From: Actinomyces oris
GTDB taxonomy: Bacteria; Actinomycetota; Actinomycetes; Actinomycetales; Actinomycetaceae
NCBI RefSeq assembly: GCF_006546825.1
Contig: NZ_VICC01000006.1
Location: 1 to 64,000, forward strand
Reading direction: 5' to 3'
DNA length: 64,000 bases
In this document: positions 1 to 9,080 of the stretch, piece by piece
How positions within the stretch are numbered: position 1 is the stretch's first letter
Layout of the letters: every line of letters begins with the position of its first letter
Translations under genes and position numbers: made by a program
The notes under the pieces: generated by a model
The model's database searches: none
What the model saw: the letters and a program-made list of their open reading frames with translations, nothing else
What the model was told of the DNA's origin: nothing

Positions 1-223
1 GGAGCACCCCCGGGGCTGAACCGTTGTCTGCCGGAGCGCTCATCTTCGCCTCGAATCTCCACAACGCTACGGCCCGCCCCTCCGAAGCCCACCGCTCGGA
101 CACGCACCACACCACGTGTTGCCGAGTCCCGTTACGCCTGAGCACCTCGGCCCAGGTAGGCTCCTCTCAGGTAAACGACAGCACCAGGGCAACTGGCGGC
201 AGTGCCAGAGTGAAAGAAGGACC
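1..223. other. Leading intergenic segment
   Basis: No coding region with a credible start, RNA gene or strong hairpin is visible here. The only clear signal is the purine-rich ribosome binding site at 212-220 that serves the next gene. The open frames crossing this stretch are extensions of frames that only make sense further downstream. Confidence 0.5.
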
Positions 224-1579
224 ATGGCGTATCAGGACCGTCAGCACGGCTCGGACCACAGCGAGGCAGGCCGGCGTCGCCGCAACGATGAGCGTCACGG
301 CTTCGGGGCACGTCGCCGTTTTACAGGGGAGGACGGTCGCCCTCGTCGCAGTGATCGGGGGGCGGGACAGGACGACGATTCCTCCGGCTCTCGGGTGCAC
401 TCCCAGCGGTCGAACCGCGGGCAGCACTCTGCTCGCGGCGATCGACGGCACCGTGACGACTGGCGCGACGAACGGCGTCGAGACGGTGAGGGCGGTAGCA
501 GGCGTGGCGACCGCAATGGTCGCAGGCCAGGTCGTTTCAACGACCGCCCCGGGAGGAATGACTCGCGCGACAGGCGAGACGATCGTCGCGGTCGTCCGCC
601 GCAGCGTCAGCGCGTCCCCGAACCCAAGGTCCCGGACAACGTCGAGCCGGCTGATCTTGAACGAGGCGCCAGGGCCGAGCTGCGCGCCCTGGGGCGTGCC
701 AACGCTGAGAACGTTGCCCGGCACCTGGTCATGGTTCAGCGCCTCCTCAACGACGATCCTCAAGCCGCCTACGAGCACGCTCGCTACGCCGCCTCCCACG
801 CGGGCCGGGTGGCCGTCGTCCGGGAGACGGCCGGAATCGCGGCATATCTCGCTGGCCACTACAGCGAGGCGCTCCGAGAGATTCGCGCCGCCAGGCGCCT
901 GTCCGGCCTCGACCTGCACCGGGCCATCGAGGTCGACTGCGAGCGAGCACTGGGTAACCTCGACAAGGCCCTCCAAGCCGCTCAAGCGGCAGACCCTCGC
1001 CAGCTCGACGACATTGAACGGGCCGAGCTGGCCATGGTCGTCTCCAGTCTTCGCCACGACATGGGCCAGACCGACCTCGGTCTGCTCATCATCGAGGACG
1101 CCATCAGGGCACGTCCCTCCGACAGTGACACCCTCAGACGCCTGCACTCTGTGCGTGCCGACAGGCTCGCAGAGCTCGGACGCAACCGGGAGGCTGAGGC
1201 CATCCGTGACCGGATCGGTCCAGAGCCGGTCGAGGAGGACGAGGTCGAGGTCTTCGACATCGAGGACGACTATGACTCCGAGGCCCACGAGGAGAGCACC
1301 CCGGAGAGTTCCGGCACTCAGTCCGCCACGGATTCCGACGGGGACACGATCGGTGATGCAGTGAGCGAGACGACCGAGACCTCACAGGCTCCTGGAGAGC
1401 CGGCTCAGGACGAGGCGTCAGCGGACCTCGAGGAGTACGACGAGCCTGTGAACCAGGATGAGGACGCTCAGTGGTCGCAGTCCTTCGCCGAGCGCGTCGA
1501 GGCCGAGATGGCCGAGCTGCTTCAGGACGCACCGGACACGCCGACGTCTTCCGCCAGCACCTCTGAGGAGCCCCGATGA
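224..1579 (+). CDS. TPR-containing protein with charged Arg/Asp-rich N-terminus
   Basis: A 451-residue soluble protein. The first ~150 residues are low-complexity and dominated by Arg, Asp, Gly and Ser; the middle (about 170-370) contains helical TPR-like repeats (for example the pattern around HARYAASHAGRVAVVRETAG); the C-terminal ~80 residues are acidic (Glu/Asp/Ser/Thr). The ATG at 224 is chosen because it follows a GAAAGAAGG ribosome binding site; the frame stays open to 116 but without such a signal. The stop overlaps the start of the HAD gene (ATGA), so translation is probably coupled. By position it corresponds to the gene just before the HAD phosphatase and tlyA in mycobacteria (Rv1691). 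Function is unknown; protein-protein interaction is inferred from TPRs. Confidence 0.8.
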   Translation: MAYQDRQHGSDHSEAGRRRRNDERHGFGARRRFTGEDGRPRRSDRGAGQDDDSSGSRVHSQRSNRGQHSARGDRRHRDDWRDERRRDGEGGSRRGDRNGRRPGRFNDRPGRNDSRDRRDDRRGRPPQRQRVPEPKVPDNVEPADLERGARAELRALGRANAENVARHLVMVQRLLNDDPQAAYEHARYAASHAGRVAVVRETAGIAAYLAGHYSEALREIRAARRLSGLDLHRAIEVDCERALGNLDKALQAAQAADPRQLDDIERAELAMVVSSLRHDMGQTDLGLLIIEDAIRARPSDSDTLRRLHSVRADRLAELGRNREAEAIRDRIGPEPVEEDEVEVFDIEDDYDSEAHEESTPESSGTQSATDSDGDTIGDAVSETTETSQAPGEPAQDEASADLEEYDEPVNQDEDAQWSQSFAERVEAEMAELLQDAPDTPTSSASTSEEPR

Positions 1580-2676
1580 CCATGCCCCAGGCCTCTGATA
1601 CCGCCGCCCCTGCGACCCTGCTCGGCAGCGAACAGCCCCTGTGCGCCGCCTACGATGTCGCCCTGCTGGACCTCGACGGCGTCTGCTTCGCCGGCCAGGC
1701 CCGGGTTCCCCACGCGGCGGACAACGTCAACGCCGCCCGCAAGGCCGGAATGCATCTGTCATTCGTCACCAACAACGCCTCACGGGCGCCCCAGACGGTC
1801 GTGGACAAGCTGGCGGACAACGACATCATCGCCGAGGCGTCGGAGGTCTTCAGCGCCGCCATGGACGCGGCCGCCATGCTCACCGAGCATGTCGAACCGG
1901 GCTCCATGGTGCTCGTCGTCGGCGGCGACGGCGTCCGCCAGGCCCTCCTCGACGAGGGCTTCCAGGTGACCAGCAGTGCGCAGGACGCGCCCGTGGCCGT
2001 CGTCCAGGGCTGGGACCCGGCGGTCGACTGGGCGCTGCTGTCCGAGGGCGTCTACGCCATCAATGCCGGGGCCCTGCACGTGGCCACCAACCTTGATGCG
2101 ACCCTGCCCACCGAGAGGGGCTTCGCCCTGGGTAACGGCAGCCTCGTGGCCGCCATCGTCCATGCCTCCGGTAAGGAGCCCCTGGCCGGGGGCAAGCCCT
2201 TCCCAGGCATCTACACGCGTGCCCTCAAACGGGCCGGTGGTACCAGGCCCTTGGCGGTCGGCGACCGGCTCAACACTGACCACGTCGGGGCCCGGGCCGC
2301 CGGGATCCCGGGGCTCCACGTCCTCACCGGTGTCTCCGACGCGCGAGACGTCATTTGCGCGCCGGCCACCGAGCGTCCCAGCTTCCTCCACACCGACCTG
2401 CGTGGCCTGACCGAGCCCCACCCCGAGCCCGTGCGAGTCGAGGTCGACGGCCAGGTGTGGTGGCGGGTCGGCAACCGCAGTGCCCGAGTCCTCGGCTCCC
2501 GGCTCGAGCTTCAGGACTTTGGCGCTGTGACGTCCCCGGACGGCAGTGCGGTGCGTATCGACCTGGACTCCTACCGGGCGCTGGCCGTGGCCGCCTGGGA
2601 CTGGGCAGACGCTCAGGACCGCCAGGGTGAGGCCGCGACGCTGGAGGTGCCCGAGATCGAGGTGATTGAGCCCTGA
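1576..2676 (+). CDS. HAD-IIA family sugar/glycerol phosphate phosphatase
   Basis: A 366-residue haloacid dehalogenase subclass IIA hydrolase. Seen: motif I LLDLDGVCF with the nucleophile and general-acid aspartates near residues 31-33, motif II FVTNNASR, and the late GDRLNTDHVGARAAG metal-binding motif near residue 233. The C-terminal ~100 residues extend past the HAD core, as in the mycobacterial homologue at the same position (Rv1692, reported as a glycerol-3-phosphate phosphatase). Substrate here is inferred from that orthology and gene order, not from sequence alone. The start overlaps the upstream stop by four bases; an in-frame ATG two codons later is an equally possible start. Expected to be cytoplasmic and Mg2+-dependent. 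Confidence 0.85.
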   Translation: MTMPQASDTAAPATLLGSEQPLCAAYDVALLDLDGVCFAGQARVPHAADNVNAARKAGMHLSFVTNNASRAPQTVVDKLADNDIIAEASEVFSAAMDAAAMLTEHVEPGSMVLVVGGDGVRQALLDEGFQVTSSAQDAPVAVVQGWDPAVDWALLSEGVYAINAGALHVATNLDATLPTERGFALGNGSLVAAIVHASGKEPLAGGKPFPGIYTRALKRAGGTRPLAVGDRLNTDHVGARAAGIPGLHVLTGVSDARDVICAPATERPSFLHTDLRGLTEPHPEPVRVEVDGQVWWRVGNRSARVLGSRLELQDFGAVTSPDGSAVRIDLDSYRALAVAAWDWADAQDRQGEAATLEVPEIEVIEP

Positions 2677-2761
2677 GATCCCGGCTGGGGCCGGTGAGGC
2701 TCCTACCGGAGGAGATGAGGAACCACAGCGCCAACGCGAGCAATGCCGATGGGAGTCAGGA

Positions 2762-3016
2762 ATGAGCGGCAACGAGTCGAGAACCGACGTCGGGGAGGAG
2801 ACGCCGGCGACGGCGGACTCCGCATACCGGCCGGCTCATCGGCCGCCGGTGCCTGCACCCCCGCGAGCCGACGTCGCTCTGACGGCGGCCCAAGGCCTCC
2901 ACGACCACACCGATGAGCTCGCCCAGATCACTCAGATGCCCCTGGAGGAGCGCGCAGCCGCCCTGGCCGCCATTCACGAGGACCTCGCCTCCGTCCTGCA
3001 CAAGGCGGAAGGCTGA
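2762..3016 (+). CDS. Small conserved protein upstream of tlyA
   Basis: An 84-residue protein, Ala- and Pro-rich in the first half, with a helical C-terminal part (residues ~40-80) rich in Leu, Ala and Glu. No enzyme motif is visible. The ATG at 2762 follows GGGAGTCAGGA; the frame is open further upstream (from 2666) but that region overlaps the HAD gene and lacks a ribosome binding site. It ends one base before tlyA and occupies the place of Rv1693 in the mycobacterial locus. I do not assign a function. Confidence 0.7.
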   Translation: MSGNESRTDVGEETPATADSAYRPAHRPPVPAPPRADVALTAAQGLHDHTDELAQITQMPLEERAAALAAIHEDLASVLHKAEG

Positions 3017-3017
3017 T

Positions 3018-3890
3018 ATGGCCAGGCTCATCCGCATCGACTCAGAGCTCGTGCGCCGCGGGCTGGCCCGCTCCCGCACCCATGCCGCCACGCTCATCGC
3101 CGACGGTCACGTCACCCTCGACGGCGAGGTCGTCACCAAACCCGCCCGTCAGGTCAACCCGGCCCAGGCCATCGAGATCCTGGTGCCCTCCGGAGACGAC
3201 TACGTCTCCCGCGGTGCCCACAAGCTCGCCGGCGCGCTGGACGCGCTGGGCCGCCGCGGCCTGGCACCCCGCGTCGAGGGACGCCGCTGCCTGGACGCCG
3301 GCGCCTCGACCGGTGGCTTCACCGACGTCCTCCTGCGCCGCGGTGCTGAGCACGTCGTGGCCGTCGACGTCGGATACGGCCAGCTGGCCTGGTCGCTGCG
3401 CTCCGACCCCCGCGTCACCGCCCTGGACCGCACGAACATCCGCACACTGGATCCCGAGGTCGTCGCCCCCGCCCCGGAGCTCGTCGTGGGAGACCTGTCC
3501 TTCATCTCCCTGACCCTGGTCCTCGAACCGCTGCTGCGCGCCGCGGCCGATGACGCCGACCTCCTGCTCATGGTCAAGCCCCAGTTCGAGGTGGGCAAGG
3601 ACCGGATCGGGCACGGGGGAGTGGTGCGCGACCCAGAGCTCCATGTGGACACCGTCATGACGGTGGCCGAGCGGGCCCATTCCCTGGGCGTGGGAGTCGA
3701 GGCCGTGACCGCCTCCCCTCTGCCAGGACCGGCCGGTAACGTTGAGTACTTCCTGAGCATGCACGCCTCCCGCGCCGGTTGCCCCGGGGACCTGAACGGG
3801 GACGAGCTGCGCTCCAGCATCGAGGACGCCGTCGCCGCCGGCCCCGCGGCGGGCGGTACACGACGACGCAGAACAAGGACCCACCCATGA
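3018..3890 (+). CDS. tlyA: TlyA 16S/23S rRNA 2'-O-methyltransferase
   Basis: A 290-residue protein with the two TlyA domains: an N-terminal S4 RNA-binding domain (residues 1-60, with the pattern LARSRTHAATLIADGHV) and a Rossmann-type FtsJ-like methyltransferase domain from ~65 (VSRGAHKLAGAL, the SAM-binding LDAGASTGGFTD near 95, GDLSFISLTL and MVKPQFEVG). Family members 2'-O-methylate cytidines of 16S and 23S rRNA, which in mycobacteria confers capreomycin susceptibility. The ATG at 3018 is chosen because the S4 domain begins there; its stop overlaps the nadK start (ATGA). Lies in the conserved block tlyA-nadK-recN. Confidence 0.93.
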   Translation: MARLIRIDSELVRRGLARSRTHAATLIADGHVTLDGEVVTKPARQVNPAQAIEILVPSGDDYVSRGAHKLAGALDALGRRGLAPRVEGRRCLDAGASTGGFTDVLLRRGAEHVVAVDVGYGQLAWSLRSDPRVTALDRTNIRTLDPEVVAPAPELVVGDLSFISLTLVLEPLLRAAADDADLLLMVKPQFEVGKDRIGHGGVVRDPELHVDTVMTVAERAHSLGVGVEAVTASPLPGPAGNVEYFLSMHASRAGCPGDLNGDELRSSIEDAVAAGPAAGGTRRRRTRTHP

Positions 3891-4975
3891 GCAAGCTGAG
3901 CCCCTCAGACACCAGTGCTGCGGCGCGGCCGGCCGACCCCGCCGACCCTGCCGGTCTCCGCTGGCCCTCGCAGCAGCCGGGAACGGAGCAGCACGGACGG
4001 ACGATCTCGCGCGTCATGCTGCTGCAGCGCGAGCTCAACGACAAGCCCGTCCCCGTCCCCAGGCCCAGTGCTCCCACGGCCACCGCCGTGGCTCGGGCCT
4101 CTGAGGCGCTGCGCGCCCGAGGTGTCGAGCCGGTCGGCCCGGACTGCACCGACCACGTCGACCTCGTCCTGGTGCTCGGCGGCGACGGCACGATCCTGCG
4201 CGCCTTCGAGATCGCCCGCGAACGGGACATCCCCCTGGTGGGCATCAACACCGGCCACGTCGGCTTCCTGGCTGAGGCCGACCCCGACGGCATCGAGCAG
4301 GTCGTCGCGGACCTGGTCGCCGGCCGTTACACGGTCGAGACCCGCACCACCCTGGACGTGGAGGTCATCTGTCCTGACGGGACGGTCACGCGAGACTGGG
4401 CACTCAACGAGGCGGCCCTGGAGAAGCGCGACCGCGCCCGCATGATCGAGGTCGCCATCGGCGTCGACGGCCAGGCCGTCTCCTCCTTCGGCTGCGACGG
4501 CCTCATCATGTCCACCCCCACCGGCTCGACCGCCTACGCCTTCTCCTGCGGGGGCCCCGTCATCTGGCCCGAGGTCGAGGCGCTCCTCCTGGTTCCCGTG
4601 GCCGCGCACGCCCTGTTCACCCGCCCCCTAGTCCTGGGCCCCAACTCCTGCATGGAGGTCGTCGTCCAGCGGGTGGGCTTCGGAGGCGCCGAGATCTGGT
4701 GCGACGGCAGACGCAGCCTGGACGTGCCGGTCGGTGCCAGGATCCGGGTTACCCGGGCGGAGCGTCCGGTGCGGCTGGCACGTTTCAACCAGGCCCCCTT
4801 CGCCAGCCGCCTGGTGCGCAAGTTCGACCTGCCCGTGGAGGGGTGGCGGGCCTCCAGCAGCGCCGATGAGGCCTACTCACCCGAGGAGGACGCGCTGCAC
4901 CAGCCGATGGTCTCCTCCGCCGACACGAGCACCAAAGGCGGAAGCCGGCCGGACTCCTCGGGAGGCACGGCGTGA
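3887..4975 (+). CDS. nadK: NAD kinase
   Basis: A 362-residue NAD kinase that phosphorylates NAD to NADP with ATP or polyphosphate. Seen: LVLGGDGTILRAFE carrying the GGDGT motif (about residue 95), INTGHVGFLAE, NEAALEKR, and the C-terminal glycine-rich MSTPTGSTAYAFSCGGP segment. The N-terminus is longer than usual (~50 residues, Ala/Pro/Ser-rich) and the C-terminal ~45 residues are also a low-complexity extension. The start overlaps the tlyA stop; a later ATG at 4016 would give a more typical length and cannot be excluded. The stop overlaps the GTG of recN. Confidence 0.93.
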   Translation: MSKLSPSDTSAAARPADPADPAGLRWPSQQPGTEQHGRTISRVMLLQRELNDKPVPVPRPSAPTATAVARASEALRARGVEPVGPDCTDHVDLVLVLGGDGTILRAFEIARERDIPLVGINTGHVGFLAEADPDGIEQVVADLVAGRYTVETRTTLDVEVICPDGTVTRDWALNEAALEKRDRARMIEVAIGVDGQAVSSFGCDGLIMSTPTGSTAYAFSCGGPVIWPEVEALLLVPVAAHALFTRPLVLGPNSCMEVVVQRVGFGGAEIWCDGRRSLDVPVGARIRVTRAERPVRLARFNQAPFASRLVRKFDLPVEGWRASSSADEAYSPEEDALHQPMVSSADTSTKGGSRPDSSGGTA

Positions 4976-6780
4976 TCGAGTCTTTGCACATCGAGGACCT
5001 CGGTGTCATCGAGGAGGCCGATCTTCCCCTCAGCCGCGGCCTGACCGCCCTGACCGGTGAGACCGGCGCCGGCAAGACGATGGTACTCACCTCGCTCGGA
5101 CTGCTGCTGGGGCAACGGGCTGAGACCACCATCGTGCGCACCGGTGCCGAGCGCAGCCTGGTCGAGGGCGCGTTCCTGGTCGACCCGGACTCGCGTGTCG
5201 CCGCCCGCGTCGTCGAGGCCGGGGGCGATCTCGACGATGACCTCCTCCTGGCCTCCCGCACGGTCCCCGCCTCCGGACGCTCCCGCGCCTACCTGGGAGG
5301 GCGTTCCGTGCCGGCCTCGGTCCTCAGCGAGGTCGGTGGCCGGCTGGTCTCCGTCCACGGCCAGGCAGACCAGCTGCGACTGCGCTCGACCGCGGCCCAA
5401 CGCGCTGCCCTGGACTCACTGGGCGGCCAGGATCACGCCGCCCTGTGCCGCCGCTACGCCCGGGCCTACCAGGCGCGCCGACAGGCCGACCAGGAGCTCC
5501 AGGAGTGGCAGGCATCCGCTCAGGCTCGAGCCGTCGAGGTCGCCCAGCTGCGCACCTGGCTCGAGGCCCTGGAGGAGGTCGCCCCCCGCAGCGGTGAGGA
5601 CCGGGACCTGACGGCGGAGGCCGAGAGACTCGACCACGCCGAGGACCTGCGCCGGGCCGCCACCGGGGCCCGCACCGCACTCAGCGGGGAGGAGTCCGCC
5701 ACCGGGCAGGCGCCCGACGTCGTCTCCCTCATCGCCCACGCCCACCGCAGCCTGGCCGCCGAGTCCGACCGCGACCCCGCCCTGGCCGAACTGGCCACAC
5801 GCACCCAGCGACTGGGCATCGACGCAGCCGATATCGCCGCCGAGCTGGGCGGGTACCTGTCCTCACTGAGCGCCGACCCGGCTCGCCTCGCCCAGGTCCA
5901 GGACCGCCGAGGAGAGCTCGCCCGCGCCTGCCGGGAGATCGGCGGGCCTCAGGAGCAGCTCGACGACGTCGACGCCCTCCTGGCCTGGGGGCAGCGCGCC
6001 GCCTCGCGCCTGGCCGAGATCGACGGCCCCCAGGACACCGCTACCGTCCTGGCCGAGCGTCTGGCCGCCGCTGACGAGGAGCTGGCCGGTGTTGGTTCCG
6101 AGCTGAGCCGGGCGCGTCAGCAGCTCGGCGAGCGCCTTGAGCAGGCCGTCACCGCCGAGCTGGAGGGCCTGGAGATGAAAGGCGCTCGGCTCGTCGTCGA
6201 GCTGGACCGGCTTGAGGAGCCCGGGCCGACCGGCCTTGAGAGCGTCGCCCTCTTACTCGTCTCACACCCCGGCGCGCCAGCCCTGCCCCTGGGGAAGGGG
6301 GCATCGGGAGGCGAGCTGTCCCGCATCATGCTCGCCCTGGAGGTGGTGCTCGCCGACGCCGCAGCCCTGGCTCGCCCCTCGACCCACACCCGCACCCTCG
6401 TCTTCGACGAGATCGACGCCGGGGTGGGAGGCCGGGCCGCCCGGGAGATCGGCAGGCGCCTGGCCCGTCTGGCGCGACACCACCAGGTCATCGTCGTCAC
6501 CCACCTGGCCCAGGTGGCGGCCTGGGCCGACACCCACCTCGTGGTGCGCAAGGAGACAGTGACCGAGCCTGAATCCCGTCCCGGCCCCTCAGAGGCTGTC
6601 GCAGGGAATGTGAGAAAGTCCCAGCCGGGGCGCACCCGCACACAGGTCTTCGTCGTCGAAGACCAAGAGAGACAACGAGAGCTGGCCCGCATGCTCTCCG
6701 GCCACGAGGACTCCCAGACCGCGGTCCGGCACGCCGCTGAGCTTCTCCAGGAAGCAGACATGGGACAATCCGAGCCGTGA
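4972..6780 (+). CDS. recN: DNA repair protein RecN
   Basis: A 602-residue SMC-like ATPase acting in double-strand break repair. Seen: N-terminal Walker A GETGAGKTM near residue 32; a long central coiled-coil region (about 150-370) rich in Glu, Arg, Ala and Leu; the ABC signature KGASGGELSRIMLALEV around 443; Walker B LVFDEIDAGVGG around 478; and the H-loop VVTHLAQVAA. Length is close to the family norm. GTG start overlapping the nadK stop, and its own stop overlaps the GTG of steA, so the three genes are tightly coupled. Confidence 0.95.
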   Translation: MIESLHIEDLGVIEEADLPLSRGLTALTGETGAGKTMVLTSLGLLLGQRAETTIVRTGAERSLVEGAFLVDPDSRVAARVVEAGGDLDDDLLLASRTVPASGRSRAYLGGRSVPASVLSEVGGRLVSVHGQADQLRLRSTAAQRAALDSLGGQDHAALCRRYARAYQARRQADQELQEWQASAQARAVEVAQLRTWLEALEEVAPRSGEDRDLTAEAERLDHAEDLRRAATGARTALSGEESATGQAPDVVSLIAHAHRSLAAESDRDPALAELATRTQRLGIDAADIAAELGGYLSSLSADPARLAQVQDRRGELARACREIGGPQEQLDDVDALLAWGQRAASRLAEIDGPQDTATVLAERLAAADEELAGVGSELSRARQQLGERLEQAVTAELEGLEMKGARLVVELDRLEEPGPTGLESVALLLVSHPGAPALPLGKGASGGELSRIMLALEVVLADAAALARPSTHTRTLVFDEIDAGVGGRAAREIGRRLARLARHHQVIVVTHLAQVAAWADTHLVVRKETVTEPESRPGPSEAVAGNVRKSQPGRTRTQVFVVEDQERQRELARMLSGHEDSQTAVRHAAELLQEADMGQSEP

Positions 6781-7982
6781 GGAATCCCTTCCGCAGAAAG
6801 TCTGCGTCCGTCTCCGAGCATCCCAGCGGTGTCGTGCGCGTCGATGCGCGCACGAAGAAGCTCACCAAGCGTCTCCAGCCCGGGGAGATCGCCATCATCG
6901 ACCACACCGACCTCGATCGGGTGGCCGCGGAAGCGCTGGTGGAGTGCGGCGCCTCCGCGGTCCTCAACGCCGCACCGTCCATCTCCGGGCGCTACCCCAA
7001 CCTCGGCCCCGGAATCCTCCTCGACGCTGGAATCCCGCTCGTGGACGACCTGGGCCCCGACATCATGCGCCTGCACGACGGCCAACGCATCACCGTCGAG
7101 GACGGCTCGGTGCGGGTCGAGGGCAAGGAACAGGTCATCGCCGAGGGATCGGTCCAGACCAAGCAGACCGTCGCCGAGGCCATGGACGAGGCTCAGAAGG
7201 GCCTGTCCGTCCAGCTGGAGGCCTTCGCCGCCAATACCATGGAGTACATGCGCGGGGAATGGGACCTGCTCCTCAACGGCGTCGGCATGCCCTCGCTGAC
7301 CACGCAGATGAGCGGCAAGCACGTCCTGGTGGTCGTGCGCGGCTACTCCTACAAGGAGGACCTGCAGGCGCTCAAGCCCTACATCCGCGAGTACAAACCC
7401 GTCATCATCGGTGTCGACGGAGGCGCCGACGCCGTCCTGGACGCCGGCTTCAAACCGACGCTGATCGTGGGCGACATGGACTCCGTATCCGACAAGGCAC
7501 TGACCTGCGGCGCCGAGATCGTCGTCCACGCCTACCGCGACGGACGCGCCCCGGGCCTGGCCCATGTCGAGGAGCTCGGGGTCGAGCACCACGTCTTCGC
7601 CGCCACCGGCACCAGCGAGGACATCGCCATGCTCATGGCCGATGAGGCCGGCGCCGAGATCATCGTGGCCCTGGGGACGCACGCCACCTTGCTGGAGTTC
7701 CTCGACAAGGGACGCGCCGGCATGTCCTCGACCTTCCTGACCCGGCTCAAGGTCGGCGGCCGCCTCATCGACGCCAAGGGCGTCTCCCAGCTCTACCGCA
7801 CCCGCATCTCGGGGTGGTGGCTGCTGTTCCTGGCCCTGGCAGGCACCGTCGCCCTGGCCATCGCCCTGATGTCCACCCCCGGTGGACAGACCTTCCTGGG
7901 CCTGTCCGGCGCCGTGTGGGACGACGTCGTCAACTTCTTCCGCTCACTGCTGGGCCTGGCCCCGAACTCACCCACCGTCTAA
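6777..7982 (+). CDS. steA: SteA-like cytokinetic-ring/cell-wall protein
   Basis: A 401-residue protein with a large cytoplasmic N-terminal domain and one transmembrane helix near residues 345-365 (GWWLLFLALAGTVALAIAL) followed by a short ~35-residue tail. It shows the thiamine-pyrophosphokinase-like signatures of this family (IIGVDGGADAVLDAGFKP and VGDMDSVSD around 210-235). Homologues in corynebacteria (SteA) interact with SteB and affect daughter-cell separation and cell-wall antibiotic sensitivity; Rv1697 is the mycobacterial counterpart. GTG start overlaps recN stop. The next gene is the expected partner steB, 58 bases downstream. Confidence 0.88.
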   Translation: MRNPFRRKSASVSEHPSGVVRVDARTKKLTKRLQPGEIAIIDHTDLDRVAAEALVECGASAVLNAAPSISGRYPNLGPGILLDAGIPLVDDLGPDIMRLHDGQRITVEDGSVRVEGKEQVIAEGSVQTKQTVAEAMDEAQKGLSVQLEAFAANTMEYMRGEWDLLLNGVGMPSLTTQMSGKHVLVVVRGYSYKEDLQALKPYIREYKPVIIGVDGGADAVLDAGFKPTLIVGDMDSVSDKALTCGAEIVVHAYRDGRAPGLAHVEELGVEHHVFAATGTSEDIAMLMADEAGAEIIVALGTHATLLEFLDKGRAGMSSTFLTRLKVGGRLIDAKGVSQLYRTRISGWWLLFLALAGTVALAIALMSTPGGQTFLGLSGAVWDDVVNFFRSLLGLAPNSPTV

Positions 7983-8040
7983 CGACCCCCGCCCATCTGA
8001 GAGGCAGCCCCTCTCACGGTCATCTTCAAGGTCTTCAACC

Positions 8041-8976
8041 ATGATCGACTTCCGCTATCACCTGGTATCGCTCATCTCCGTGTTCCTGGCCCTCGCCGTC
8101 GGGGTCGTCCTGGGTGCCGGCCCGCTGCAGAACTCCCTGGGAACCGCGCTCAACGACCAGGTCACCGCCCTGCGTGAGAACCGCAACGCCACCCAGGCCA
8201 AGCTCGAGCAGACTGAGACGGCCGTCAACGAGCGGGACTCCTACATCACTCAGGCTGCCACCAGCCTCCTGCCCGGGACCCTGGCCTCCAAGAACGTGGC
8301 CATGGTGCTGCTGCCGGACGCCAAGGCCGAGGACGCCGACGCCATCGCCGCCCAGCTCAAGAACGCAGGCGCCACCGTCACCGGCCGGGTGAGCCTGACC
8401 AGCACCTGGGTGGACCTGTCCCGGGAGAACTACCGCTCCACCTTCTCCGGACAGGTCCAGGGACACCTGGGCAGCACCAACTCCAAGGACGCCAACGGCA
8501 TCCTGGGGGAGGCCCTGGCCAAGGCCCTGACCGCCAACGACGACTCCTCCCGAGTCCTCATGGACATGCTGTCGGTGACAGTGGACAAGTCCGGCACTCC
8601 CTTCATCTCCGTGGACTCCACGCCCACCGCTGCGGCCGAGATGATCGTCGTCGTCGGGCCGCGTCCGCAGGCCTCCTCCGGCAAGGGAGCCACGGTCGAG
8701 GCCTCACCGGGCCAGGACCCCAAGGTCTGGGCCAAAGCGCTGGAGGGCACCGCCGGCAGGGCGCCCACAGTCGTCGTCGGCTCCGCCGACGGTGACGACG
8801 GCGTCGTCAGCATCATCCGCTCCGAGAAGGCGAAGGTGACTACCATCGACTCCGTCGGCCAGATCGCCGCCTCCGTCTCCACGCCCCTGGCCCTGGCCTC
8901 CACCCGTGCGGGAACCACCGGGCACTACGGCTTCGACAAGGGGGCCGAGGCAGTCATGCCGCCAGTGACCAAGTAG
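8041..8976 (+). CDS. steB: SteB/MctB-like membrane-anchored protein
   Basis: A 311-residue protein with one N-terminal transmembrane anchor (residues ~8-26, LVSLISVFLALAVGVVLGAG), a coiled-coil stretch (~35-70) and a large extracytoplasmic domain. The first residues MIDFRYHLVSLISVF are diagnostic of the family that includes mycobacterial MctB (Rv1698, copper homeostasis) and corynebacterial SteB (partner of SteA). Start at 8041 is chosen because this conserved N-terminus begins there, although the frame is open upstream. Next to steA, a role in division/cell-wall hydrolysis control is more likely than copper export. Confidence 0.87.
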   Translation: MIDFRYHLVSLISVFLALAVGVVLGAGPLQNSLGTALNDQVTALRENRNATQAKLEQTETAVNERDSYITQAATSLLPGTLASKNVAMVLLPDAKAEDADAIAAQLKNAGATVTGRVSLTSTWVDLSRENYRSTFSGQVQGHLGSTNSKDANGILGEALAKALTANDDSSRVLMDMLSVTVDKSGTPFISVDSTPTAAAEMIVVVGPRPQASSGKGATVEASPGQDPKVWAKALEGTAGRAPTVVVGSADGDDGVVSIIRSEKAKVTTIDSVGQIAASVSTPLALASTRAGTTGHYGFDKGAEAVMPPVTK

Positions 8977-9068
8977 TCCCTGTCCTCAGCGACGCAGGTG
9001 ACTCGGCCGGCCCGGACGCTGCGGCCGCGTCATGGGTGGCGACGCCGCGATCGGTCCCCGCCCTGCCT

Positions 9069-9074
9069 TAGGCT
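9069..9074 (+). promoter_or_regulatory. -10-like TAGGCT for a leaderless start
   Basis: TAGGCT lies six bases before the ATG at 9081 and no Shine-Dalgarno is present, which suggests a leaderless transcript starting at or next to the ATG. No consensus -35 is visible. Confidence 0.4.
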
Positions 9075-9080
9075 GAGTCC

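Noticed and set aside
6117-7682. Long open frame on the minus strand across recN/steA (521 codons)
   Set aside because: Its translation is Gly/Val/Asp/His-rich shadow sequence antisense to two clear genes; GC-rich third positions remove stops. The same applies to long antisense frames at 10031-11638, 21513-23054 and 46580-47863.
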